Shown: positions 51,253 through 59,497 of the stretch, in pieces
Layout of the letters: each line of letters opens with the position of its first letter
How positions within the stretch are numbered: position 1 is the first letter of the stretch
From: Rubrivivax sp.
GTDB taxonomy: Bacteria; Pseudomonadota; Gammaproteobacteria; Burkholderiales; Burkholderiaceae_C
Direction: 5' to 3'
DNA: 64,000 bases
Assembly (NCBI GenBank): GCA_027491255.1
Contig: JAIXWM010000157.1
Coordinates: forward strand, 47,261 to 111,260
Notes under the pieces: generated by a model
Databases searched by the model: none
Told to the model about the DNA's origin: nothing
The model's input: the letters and a program-made list of their open reading frames with translations, nothing else
Made by a program: the position numbers and the translations under genes

Positions 51253-53376
51253 ATGGCCCAGGCGCACTGGTCAAGACGCAGTCGCGGCATCACGCTCGTC
51301 GAGGCGCTGGTCGCCTTCGCCCTCATGGCCGTCGGCCTGCTGGCCCTGATTCGCGCCCAGGCCGGCTTGCGCCTGGAGGCCGACATCACCCGCCAGCGCG
51401 CCGAGGCGGTGCGCATCGCCCAGCAGGATCTGGAGAGCTTGCGCGACTACACGACGATCTCGGACTACGACAGTACCGTCGTCGCGGCCGGACCGACCGA
51501 GGTCCAGGCGCTCGACACCAACACCGTCTACAGGCTGTCGCGCGTCGTGGACGAGGCGGCAGCCACGCGGGCTCGCATCGTGAGCGTGACCGTCGACTGG
51601 ACCGACCGCAGGGGACAGGCGCAATCGCTGACGCTGCGCACCGTCATCGCCCGCGCCGATGCATCGCTCGTGGGCCAGCTTTCGGTGCAGCCAGCCACCA
51701 GTCCGGCAAGACTGCCCTTCGACCGGAACTTGCAGATTCCCGCCAGCGCGGTCGACCTGGGCGACGGCAAGAGCGGCTTCCGCCCTCCGGGCTTGCCCGC
51801 GGACGGAAGCCAGGACATCTACTTCGTGATCGACAACACGCAGGCCACGCTGATCGAGAAATGCAGCGGCACGCCATCGGCCGCGGCCTACGCCAGCGCC
51901 AAGGCTGGCGGTGGCTGCACCACGCTCAAGGGCAGCCTGCTCAGCGGCTTCGTCAGCTTCGACCTGCGCAACAACGTCAGCGCCATCAGCCCTGGCTCCA
52001 CGGTCTGCGAGTACTACCGCGACCTGCAGTCGGCCGGACTGCTGGGCAGCTCGGCACCGCCGCTGGGCGTTGCGAGCCTGAGCCAGGATCCGTTCGCACT
52101 GATGCCGCGCCTGGCGGGCGAGGTCCGCGCCGCAGTGGTGACGATCGCCGCCACCGGCAACCCGACCGATGGGGCAGCGAATGTCGCCACGGGCCAGAAC
52201 CTGACGGTGCGCTTCAATTCGTCGACCTTGAACCCCGTGAACTCGGTCGAATTCTTCTCGGCATCCCCGATCGTGCTGCGGGTGCGCGGTGGCGCAACCG
52301 TCGAGAACTTCGCAGCCGCCAGCGCATCCTCGTCCAATCCGAGAGCCAGCGCCACGGGGTCTGCGGGCGGCACCATCAGCCGCAGCGGCGCATCGATCGT
52401 CGTCAACCCTGGCGCCACGCTCGCGCCGTCCACGGTGTACGAACTCGTGATCCCGGCCGCGACGCTGCGCCTGAAGAGCAACCCTTCGAGATACGACACC
52501 TTCGATGGAGGCACGCTGACCTTCAGCACCGGCTCGGGCCCGACGCTGGCTTCCAGCGTCCCAGCCGCGGGCGGCGAGGCGGCCTCTCTTGGCGCCCCGA
52601 TCACGCTGAGCTTCGACCGCCCGGTGTTCGGCCGGTCCGGCGTGCTGACCTTGTTCAAGCGCGGCAACGGCAACACCTGGAACGCAGTGGAGAGCTTCAA
52701 CGTCATCGGCGGCGCGGGAGGCAGCGGCGGTGCGCTGACGGGGCTGGGCACCGCCACGCTGACAATGGACCCGGCCGCCGACCTGGTGGCCGGCGCCGAG
52801 TACTCCGTCCAGATCGAAGCCGGCGCGCTGGTCGACGCCAACGGCATCCGGCACGAAGGGATCAACAACCACACCACACTGGGCTTCGTGACCGGTTCAT
52901 CGACCTCTCCAGGCACGGGCAGCTGCCCGACCACAGCCAACGTCAAGCCCTTCCTCGGGCTCACGCTCCAGGTCAGCGGCAGCGGGAGCGCCGCCCTGCT
53001 TCACGAGTGCTACACCGATGCCGCAACCGCCGCGACGCTGGGCACCGAGTTCACCGCCGGGTACTTCTGCGCCATCTACGTCGCCGGCAGCGGCGACGCT
53101 CGCTGGAGCGGCACGGCCCGCCTGACAGGCCCGACGGGCTGGCTGAGCGGAGCCACAGCGCGCTACCGCGTATGCCGCTACCACGACAGCGACGGCAACG
53201 GCCGTGACGACAGCAACGCCGAGCATCCTGCCTCCTACAGCGGCGTCCAGGGGCCGCTGAGCGGGCAGAACTATCTCGTGATCCGCAATACCCGCACCTG
53301 CCCGGACGACACGCTGAACGTCGGCTCGCAAAGCGGTATCGTCATCTACTACAACACGAGCCCGCTCCAGCCTTGA
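51253..53376 (+). CDS. PilV-type minor pilin with very large Ig-like extension
   Basis: A 707-residue protein with a PilV-type prepilin start (SRRSRG|ITLVEALVAFALMAVGLLAL and LRLEADITRQRAEAVRIAQQ). About residues 1-150 are PilV-like. The rest is a beta-rich extracellular region with at least two Ig-like modules of the bacterial Big_5/SbsA style: the first around GAANVATGQNLTVRFNSSTL, the second around EAASLGAPITLSFDRPVFG. A Cys-rich C-terminal domain ends TSPLQP. Typical PilV is 150-200 residues. It starts 6 bp after the PilX-type gene. The enlarged part could be a pilus-tip adhesin; no PilY1 is present nearby. Confidence 0.78.
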   Translation: MAQAHWSRRSRGITLVEALVAFALMAVGLLALIRAQAGLRLEADITRQRAEAVRIAQQDLESLRDYTTISDYDSTVVAAGPTEVQALDTNTVYRLSRVVDEAAATRARIVSVTVDWTDRRGQAQSLTLRTVIARADASLVGQLSVQPATSPARLPFDRNLQIPASAVDLGDGKSGFRPPGLPADGSQDIYFVIDNTQATLIEKCSGTPSAAAYASAKAGGGCTTLKGSLLSGFVSFDLRNNVSAISPGSTVCEYYRDLQSAGLLGSSAPPLGVASLSQDPFALMPRLAGEVRAAVVTIAATGNPTDGAANVATGQNLTVRFNSSTLNPVNSVEFFSASPIVLRVRGGATVENFAAASASSSNPRASATGSAGGTISRSGASIVVNPGATLAPSTVYELVIPAATLRLKSNPSRYDTFDGGTLTFSTGSGPTLASSVPAAGGEAASLGAPITLSFDRPVFGRSGVLTLFKRGNGNTWNAVESFNVIGGAGGSGGALTGLGTATLTMDPAADLVAGAEYSVQIEAGALVDANGIRHEGINNHTTLGFVTGSSTSPGTGSCPTTANVKPFLGLTLQVSGSGSAALLHECYTDAATAATLGTEFTAGYFCAIYVAGSGDARWSGTARLTGPTGWLSGATARYRVCRYHDSDGNGRDDSNAEHPASYSGVQGPLSGQNYLVIRNTRTCPDDTLNVGSQSGIVIYYNTSPLQP

Positions 53377-53396
53377 GCCGCCCTGAACCTGCCGCC

Positions 53397-54614
53397 ATGA
53401 ACCCTGCCGAACTCTGCGCCCGAACCCTCGACCTCGCCAGCCTCGGCATGGGCCTGACTGAACCGAACCCGCGCGTGGGCTGCGTCCTTGTGGCCCCGGA
53501 CGGGCGCTCGGTGCTGGGTGAAGGCCATACCCAGCAGGCGGGTGGGCCGCACGCCGAGGTCATGGCACTGCGTGCCGCCGCGTCCGCCGGCCGCGACGTG
53601 CGCGGCGCCACCGCCTGGGTGACGCTGGAGCCCTGCGCGCACCACGGCCGCACGCCGCCGTGCTGCGACGCCCTGGTGCGCGCGGGCATCGCGCGTGTCG
53701 TCGTCGCGCTGCGCGACCCCTTCGACCAGGTCGACGGCCGCGGCCTGCAGCGGCTGCTCGAGGCGGGCGTCGAGGTGCAGCTGGCCGGCGCCTTCAGCGG
53801 CGATTTCGCGCGCGACTTCGCTGCCGGCCACCCGGCCGACCCGCAGGGCCTGCAGTGGGCCGAGGCCGCGCGCGAGCTGAACATCGGCTTCCTGTCGCGC
53901 GTGGTGCGCGGCCGCCCCTGGGTGCGGATGAAGATTGCCGCCTCACTGGACGGGCAGACCGCGCTGGCCAACGGCCAGAGCCAGTGGATCACCGGCGAGG
54001 CCGCGCGCGCCGACGGCCACGCCTGGCGCCGGCGCGCCGGCGCGGTGCTGACCGGCATCGGCACCGTGCGCGACGACGACCCCCGGCTCGACGTGCGCCT
54101 GGTGCCGACCGCGCTACAGCCGCTGCGCGTGGTGGTCGATTCGCGGGCCGAGATTCCCCCCGGCGCGCGCATCCTGCAGCCCCCCGGCGCGGTGCTCGTC
54201 TACGCCAACCCCGCAGCCGCCGCCGGCGCGCCGGCGCGCGCGGTCGAAGCCACCCACCCGCATGCCCGCTTCGTGCAGGTGGCGGCCGACGAGCGCGGCA
54301 AGACCGATCTCGCTGTCGTGCTGGCCGACCTGGCGCGGCGCGGCGTCAACGAACTGCACGTCGAAGCCGGGCACCAGCTCAACGGCTCGCTGCTGCGCGC
54401 CGATCTGGTGGATGAGCTGCTGGTCTACCTGGCGCCGCGGCTGCTGGGCCCGGGCCGCGGGATGGCCGCGTTCGGGCCGCTGGAGCGGCTGGCCGACGCG
54501 CTGCAGTTCGGCTTCGTCGACTGCGCGATGGTGGGGCCCGACCTGCGCCTGCGCGCCCGACCGCCCGGGCGCGCAGCTTTCGGGGAACTCACGTCGCCCG
54601 CGGCCCTGGCGTGA
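53397..54614 (+). CDS. ribD: Riboflavin biosynthesis deaminase/reductase RibD
   Basis: A 405-residue bifunctional enzyme for two steps from GTP-derived pyrimidine to the ribityl intermediate of riboflavin. The N-terminal deaminase has the zinc motif HAEVMAL and LEPCAHHGRTPPCC (about residues 50-85). The C-terminal reductase has PWVRMKIAASLDGQTALANG and IGTVRDDDPRLDVR. The ATG at 53397 is chosen because it matches the family N-terminus better than one 24 bp upstream. It follows the pilin cluster by 20 bp and is unrelated in function. Confidence 0.95.
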   Translation: MNPAELCARTLDLASLGMGLTEPNPRVGCVLVAPDGRSVLGEGHTQQAGGPHAEVMALRAAASAGRDVRGATAWVTLEPCAHHGRTPPCCDALVRAGIARVVVALRDPFDQVDGRGLQRLLEAGVEVQLAGAFSGDFARDFAAGHPADPQGLQWAEAARELNIGFLSRVVRGRPWVRMKIAASLDGQTALANGQSQWITGEAARADGHAWRRRAGAVLTGIGTVRDDDPRLDVRLVPTALQPLRVVVDSRAEIPPGARILQPPGAVLVYANPAAAAGAPARAVEATHPHARFVQVAADERGKTDLAVVLADLARRGVNELHVEAGHQLNGSLLRADLVDELLVYLAPRLLGPGRGMAAFGPLERLADALQFGFVDCAMVGPDLRLRARPPGRAAFGELTSPAALA

Positions 54615-56835
54615 TCACCACGTCGACGATCTCGCCCGTGTACGGGAAGGCGCCATGCCGGTCGTACAAGTCCCAGTGGACCGGACCACGGCGGTCCAGG
54701 CCGACGTCCAGCCCCTCGAAGACGCCATAGGGCACCATAGGCGGCGACATCTCGACGAAGGGCGCGCCCTCCTGTCCGTCCAGCAGCAGGCGCCCTCGGC
54801 CGCACCCTGGCGCGGTCACCTCGTAGTCGAAGACCACCTCGTGCGCCCCCGGCGGCAGCGCCGGCACGGTGAGTTGCGCGTGGTCGCCGAAGGCGTTGTA
54901 GTAGGCGTGCAGCGCGCCGCCCTCGGTCCAGACGACGATGCCGCCGTTGGGCTCGCCGATGGCCCAGAGGATCCCTTGGTCACCCGCGCGCTGCGCAAAG
55001 CGCACGGCGATGCGGTAGCTGCGGTTGGCGATCAGCGGGAACAGGTCGGCGCGGTGCACCGTCTGCATGCCCGGCAGGTAGGTGCGCGGCCGGTCCCAGC
55101 GGTCGCTTGCATCGGGCGCGGCGTCGGTGAACTTGCCGCGCCGGTCGCGGTTGTCCAGCGGGTAGGCCAGGTGCTGCCAGGCGGCGGCGTCGAAGGCGGC
55201 CTTCAATTCCTGCAGGCGCTGCGGGTGCTGCGCCGCGACGTCCAGCGCCTCGGAGAAATCGCTGCCCAGGTCGTGCAGCGTCCAGTTGTCCAGGTCGATG
55301 GGCTCGCCGCGCTTCTGCAGCGAGCGCGCGAGCCAGCCGTCGCGGTAGTAGGCCCGGTTGGACCAGCACTCGTAGTACTGCTCGCCGCGCGCCGGAGCGG
55401 CCTGTGCATCGAAGAGCAGGGGCGCGAAGCTCGCACCCTGCATCGGCCGCGCCGGGCGGCCGTTGACCTCGGCCAGCGGCGCCACGCCGCACAGGTCGAG
55501 CAGCGTCGGCATCACGTCGATCACGTGCGCGAACTGGGTGCGGATCTCGCCGCGCGCGGCCAGCCGCGCCGGCCACGAGACGATGCACGACACGCGCCGC
55601 CCGCCGCCGCCGGTGTAGGTCTTGAACGAGGGGAAGGGCGTGTTCGACACCTCGCCCCAGCCGGTGGGGTAGAGCGACGCACTGCGCGGCCCGCCCAGGT
55701 CGCGCGCATTGGCGCGCTCGGACTCGATGGGCGGCATCGGCAGGCCCATGAAGCGGCGGTAGTTGTTGAACATGCCCACCGGCCCGCCGGCGTCGGTGCC
55801 GCCGTTGTCCGAGGCGAACAGGATGATGGTGTCGTCGAGCTCGCCGATCTGGCGCAGGAAGTCCACCAACCGGCCCAGGTTCTGATCGACACAGTCGAGC
55901 ATCGCCGCGTAGGCCTCCATGTGGCGGGCCAGCAGCGGCCGGTCGGCAGGGTCGGTGTCCTCCCAGCGCGGCACGCGCGGGTCGGAAGCCGGCAGCTGCG
56001 TGCCCTCGGGCACCAGGCCGAGCTCGATCTGCCGGCGCAGCCGCGCCTGCCGCACCGCCGTCCAGCCCGCGTCGTAGCGGCCGCGGTAGCGCGCCAGGTC
56101 GGCCGGCTTGGCCTGCAGCGGGCCGTGCACCGCGTTCTGGGCCAGGTACAGCAGGAAGGGCTTGCGCGGCGCCGAGGCGCGCAGTTCCTTGACGAAGCGG
56201 ATCGACTGATCGGTCCAGTCGTCGGTGCTGTAGTAGTCGCGCGGGTACAGGTCCACCGGCACCAGTTCGGTGCCCTTCATCAGGTGCGCCGGGAAGAAGA
56301 AATGCGCCTCGCCCTCCATGAAGCCGTAGAAGTGGTCGAAGCCCCGGCTCGTGGGCCACGAATGGCGCGGGCCCGCGGGCGTGGTCTCCTCGGTGGGCGT
56401 GTTGTGCCACTTGCCCACCGCGATCGTCGCGTAGCCAGCCGCGCGCAGCGTCTCGGCCAGCGTGGCCGCGTCGAGCGCGAGTTCGCCGCTGTAGCCGGGG
56501 AAGCCGGCGTGGTTGTTGGCCAGCCACCCCGTGCCCACCGCGTGTGCATTCATGCCCGTCAGCAGGGCGGCGCGCGCGGCCGAGCAGATCGGGTGCGTGG
56601 TGTAGTGGTTCAGGCGCAGCCCGCGCCCGGCCAGCGCGTCCAGGTGCGGGGTGTCGATCTCGCCGCCAAAGCAGCCCGGGTCGGACCAGCCCATGTCGTC
56701 CATGTAGACGATCACGACATTGGGCCCGTGCTCGCGCCGCGCCGGGCGCGGCGGCCACCAGGGGGTGGAGGTGTCGCGGGTGAGACCGATCCGGGGGCCT
56801 TCCGGCGCCCCCGGGCCCTGCGGGGTCGGGTTCAT
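54589..56835 (-). CDS. Arylsulfatase-type sulfatase with CSAAR motif
   Basis: A 748-residue sulfatase of the alkaline phosphatase superfamily. Metal residues lie in VIVYMDDMGWSDPGCFGG and LFASDNGGTDAG; VGKWHN is also conserved. The modified-Cys site reads C-S-A-A-R (Cys84), where most Cys-type sulfatases have C-x-P-S-R. No signal peptide is seen, so it may be cytosolic. The last 130 residues form a separate beta-rich module (VPALPPGAHEVVFDYEVTAP). It is the last gene of a minus-strand set with a Bug protein, a DHDPS-family enzyme and FucU. The substrate is unknown. It overlaps the 3' end of ribD by 26 bp. Confidence 0.85.
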   Translation of the reverse strand: MNPTPQGPGAPEGPRIGLTRDTSTPWWPPRPARREHGPNVVIVYMDDMGWSDPGCFGGEIDTPHLDALAGRGLRLNHYTTHPICSAARAALLTGMNAHAVGTGWLANNHAGFPGYSGELALDAATLAETLRAAGYATIAVGKWHNTPTEETTPAGPRHSWPTSRGFDHFYGFMEGEAHFFFPAHLMKGTELVPVDLYPRDYYSTDDWTDQSIRFVKELRASAPRKPFLLYLAQNAVHGPLQAKPADLARYRGRYDAGWTAVRQARLRRQIELGLVPEGTQLPASDPRVPRWEDTDPADRPLLARHMEAYAAMLDCVDQNLGRLVDFLRQIGELDDTIILFASDNGGTDAGGPVGMFNNYRRFMGLPMPPIESERANARDLGGPRSASLYPTGWGEVSNTPFPSFKTYTGGGGRRVSCIVSWPARLAARGEIRTQFAHVIDVMPTLLDLCGVAPLAEVNGRPARPMQGASFAPLLFDAQAAPARGEQYYECWSNRAYYRDGWLARSLQKRGEPIDLDNWTLHDLGSDFSEALDVAAQHPQRLQELKAAFDAAAWQHLAYPLDNRDRRGKFTDAAPDASDRWDRPRTYLPGMQTVHRADLFPLIANRSYRIAVRFAQRAGDQGILWAIGEPNGGIVVWTEGGALHAYYNAFGDHAQLTVPALPPGAHEVVFDYEVTAPGCGRGRLLLDGQEGAPFVEMSPPMVPYGVFEGLDVGLDRRGPVHWDLYDRHGAFPYTGEIVDVVITPGPRAT

Positions 56836-56849
56836 GGGCGGCTCCCGGC

Positions 56850-57860
56850 TCAGTCGGCCTTGGCGCCGGAGATCTTCACCACCTTCGCGTACAGCGCCAC
56901 CTCGGCGCGCAGACGCTCGCCGTATTCCGCCGGCGTGCTGCCGACGATCTCGAAGCCGCCGGTCAGGAACTGGCTCGAGATCGCCGGGTCGCGCAGCACG
57001 CGGCCGATCTCAGCGCTCAGCCGGTTGACGATGTCGGCCGGCGTGCCGGCCGGCGCCACCAAACCGTTCTCGGACTCGATCTCGAAACCGGCGCGGGTGG
57101 CCTCGTACATCGTGGGCACGTCAGGCAGGTGGGTGCTGCGCTGCCGGGACGTCACCGCCAGCGCGCGCAGCCGGCCCGACCTGATGTGCGGCAGCGCGCT
57201 CACCAGCACCGGGAAGGAGTACTCGGTCTGCTTGCCGACGAGCGAGCTGATGATGTCGGGCGCGCCCTTGTAGGGCACGTGCACGGCGTCCACCCCCATC
57301 GCGGTGCGGAACAGTTCGCCCGCGAAGTGCGCGATCGAACCGCTGCCGCCGGACGCGTAGTTCAAGCCCCCCGGCTTGGCACGGATCATTGCCAGCAGGC
57401 CGTCCACCGTCTTCACCGGCGAGTCGGCCGCCACCACCAGCACCGCCGAGGTGCGGATCAACCCGGCCACCGGCGCGAAGTCGCGCAGCGGGTCGTAGTT
57501 GACCTTGCTGTACAGGCTGGGGTTGGCCGTGAAGTTGCTGGCCGTGCCCAGCAGCGTGTAGCCGTCGCCGCCCGAGCGCGCCGCCTGCTCGATGCCGATG
57601 TTGGCCCCCGCCCCGGGCTTGTTCTCGATGAAGAAGGACTGGCCGAGCCGCTCGCCGAGCTTGGGCGCGATGATGCGCACCGCGACGTCGACACCGACGC
57701 CCGGCGGGAAGGGCACGATGATCTTCACCGGCCGCGCCGGCCACGCGCCCTGGGCCCAGGCCCCAGGTGCCGTGGCGCCCCAGGCGCCTGCGGCCAGCGT
57801 GGCCAGCGCCGACCGGCGCGTGCAGGCGGGGGATGTGATGTCAAGGAATCGTTGCTTCAT
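56850..57860 (-). CDS. Tripartite tricarboxylate transporter (Bug) binding protein
   Basis: A 336-residue periplasmic solute-binding protein of the Bug family, which is greatly expanded in Burkholderiales. A Tat-like signal (TRRSALATLAAGAWG) ends near AWAQ. The mature start WPARPVKIIVPFPPGVGVDV and the segments NKPGAGANIGIEQAARS, YASGGSGSIAHFAGELF and HVPYKGAPDIISSLVG are Bug signatures. No membrane TctAB genes lie nearby. It lies 14 bp before the sulfatase gene and 67 bp after the DHDPS-family gene. The ligand is unknown. Confidence 0.92.
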   Translation of the reverse strand: MKQRFLDITSPACTRRSALATLAAGAWGATAPGAWAQGAWPARPVKIIVPFPPGVGVDVAVRIIAPKLGERLGQSFFIENKPGAGANIGIEQAARSGGDGYTLLGTASNFTANPSLYSKVNYDPLRDFAPVAGLIRTSAVLVVAADSPVKTVDGLLAMIRAKPGGLNYASGGSGSIAHFAGELFRTAMGVDAVHVPYKGAPDIISSLVGKQTEYSFPVLVSALPHIRSGRLRALAVTSRQRSTHLPDVPTMYEATRAGFEIESENGLVAPAGTPADIVNRLSAEIGRVLRDPAISSQFLTGGFEIVGSTPAEYGERLRAEVALYAKVVKISGAKAD

Positions 57861-57927
57861 GGTGTCTCCTTTCTTGTATGGACGCGGTGGCCGTCGCGCA
57901 GCTGCGAGGCTCACCGCTCGCGCGATC

Positions 57928-58869
57928 TCAATCAACGGCCGGGTCCAAGCCCAGCGGCGCCAGATCGTTGCGCAGCCGCTGCAGGGCCGCGTCATCCAGC
58001 GCACACAGCGGCGGCCGCAGGCGCAGCCAGCTGGCGCGGCCAGTCTGCAGCGCCATCACCGCCTTCAGTGCAGGGAACAGCGGATGACGCGCCAGCACCG
58101 CCAGCACCGCGTCGATGCGGGCGAGGTCGGTCGACAGCGTGGACGCGTCGGGCTCGCAGGCCAGCCGGCGCACCGTGCGCGGCATGAAGTTGGCCAGCCC
58201 GCTGACCGCGCCGCGGCTGCCGCGGCGCGCCATCTCGGGCAGGTGCGGCTCGTGGCCAACATGCACGCCCACCGGCGGCATGAAGCGCTCGGCCAGCGAC
58301 ACCGAGTGCGCAAGGTCGCCCGCGCTGTCCTTGACCGCGACGATGCGCGGCCCGTGCCGGCGCAACATTTCGGCCACGACGCCGTGGGAGACCGGCACCG
58401 CCGTCACCTGGGGGATGTGATACAGCACCACGCGCAACGGCCGGTCGGCGCAGGCCTGCATCACCTGCTCGAAGAAGTCGAGAACGCCCTCGTCGGGCAC
58501 GCCCTTGAAATAGAAGGGCGGCATCAGCATCACGCCCCAGGCGCCGATGTCCTGCGCGTGGCGAGCGATCGTCACGGCGTCGCTGACGGCCGCGCAGGCG
58601 GTGCTGGCGAGCAGGCCCGAGGCGGGGACACCGCCCTGCACCAAGTCCTCGAGCGCGATGCAGCGCTCGGCCACCGAGAACGACGGCCCCTCGCCGGTGC
58701 TGCCGAAAGGCGTGAGGCCGGCGCAGCCGCGCGCCAGCAGCGACTGCGCATGCGCGACGAAGACTTCGCGATCGATGCGACCGGCCGCGTCCAGCGGCGT
58801 CATCAGGGCGGGAAACAGGCCGGGCAGGCCGACCTGCGCGTTCATCGCTGAGGGGGTGTTCGTGGTCAT
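57928..58869 (-). CDS. Dihydrodipicolinate synthase family lyase/aldolase
   Basis: A 313-residue class I aldolase of the DapA/N-acetylneuraminate lyase superfamily. GSTGE (residues 56-60) binds the pyruvate carboxylate, Tyr150 lies in VVLYHIPQ, and the Schiff-base Lys180 in IVAVKDSAGD. Its context next to FucU and a sulfatase argues for a sugar-acid aldolase rather than lysine biosynthesis. The ATG at 58869 overlaps the fucU stop by one base (TGATG), so the two are translationally coupled. Substrate is unproven. Confidence 0.9.
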   Translation of the reverse strand: MTTNTPSAMNAQVGLPGLFPALMTPLDAAGRIDREVFVAHAQSLLARGCAGLTPFGSTGEGPSFSVAERCIALEDLVQGGVPASGLLASTACAAVSDAVTIARHAQDIGAWGVMLMPPFYFKGVPDEGVLDFFEQVMQACADRPLRVVLYHIPQVTAVPVSHGVVAEMLRRHGPRIVAVKDSAGDLAHSVSLAERFMPPVGVHVGHEPHLPEMARRGSRGAVSGLANFMPRTVRRLACEPDASTLSTDLARIDAVLAVLARHPLFPALKAVMALQTGRASWLRLRPPLCALDDAALQRLRNDLAPLGLDPAVD

Positions 58870-59336
58870 CAAGAGGTTCCGGAAAGTGACGCCGCGCCGG
58901 CGGCTCTCAACACCCCCTTGCGCAGCAGCACGTTGCCATAGGTGCGAGCTTCGCCGCTGACGAAGATCGCGAAGGCCTGGCGCGTGCGGTCGTAGAAGGC
59001 AAAGCGCTCGAGCGCGGCGGCGGGCGCCTGCCCGGCGTGGCGCAGCGCCGCCTGGGCTTCGACGACCGCGGGCGGCACCGCCGAGGCGTCGCCGACCACG
59101 GCCATCGTCCAGGCGGCTTCAGGGCCGAAGTCGTCCAGCGGCAGCAGCGCCAGCACGGCCTGCAGCACGCCGGGCATGTCGGCCCCGGGCAGGTGCACGA
59201 GGCGGGCACCCCCCTCGCGCGCCAGTCGCGCGGCAGGGAAGAAGGCGTCGACGATGGCCAGTTCGTCGCCGTGGCCCATGCTCGCCAGTGCGTGCAGGGC
59301 ATCCGGGGTCAGCAGGGGGGGAACGTGGCGCAGCAT
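58869..59336 (-). CDS. RbsD/FucU-type sugar mutarotase
   Basis: A 155-residue protein of the RbsD/FucU family, which interconverts sugar anomers. ASMGHGDELAIVDAFFPA carries His22, Asp24 and Asp30; ERFAFYDRTRQAF and TYGNVLLRKGVL supply the C-terminal active-site Arg, Tyr133 and Asn135. The pattern resembles FucU (L-fucose mutarotase) more than ribose-pyranase RbsD. It is the first gene of the sulfatase set and overlaps the DHDPS-family gene by one base. It diverges from the LOG gene. Confidence 0.85.
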   Translation of the reverse strand: MLRHVPPLLTPDALHALASMGHGDELAIVDAFFPAARLAREGGARLVHLPGADMPGVLQAVLALLPLDDFGPEAAWTMAVVGDASAVPPAVVEAQAALRHAGQAPAAALERFAFYDRTRQAFAIFVSGEARTYGNVLLRKGVLRAAGAASLSGTS

Positions 59337-59497
59337 CTGAGGGACAAACCAACCGGCGATGCTAGTTTCGACGCGACCGCGGACTCAATGGGGCAAACCC
59401 GCGCCAGCGCGAGCGGATGGCGGCGCGCTCGGGGGCATCAGACCGCTTTGCGGCCCTTCGAGCCCGCGAGGGCCGACGAGACGCTACGCTCGCGTTC

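Noticed and set aside
54262..57273. Plus-strand frame of about 1000 codons opposite the sulfatase and Bug genes
   Set aside because: It begins inside ribD in another frame, is Arg/Gly/Val/His rich without motifs, and conflicts with two clear minus-strand genes.
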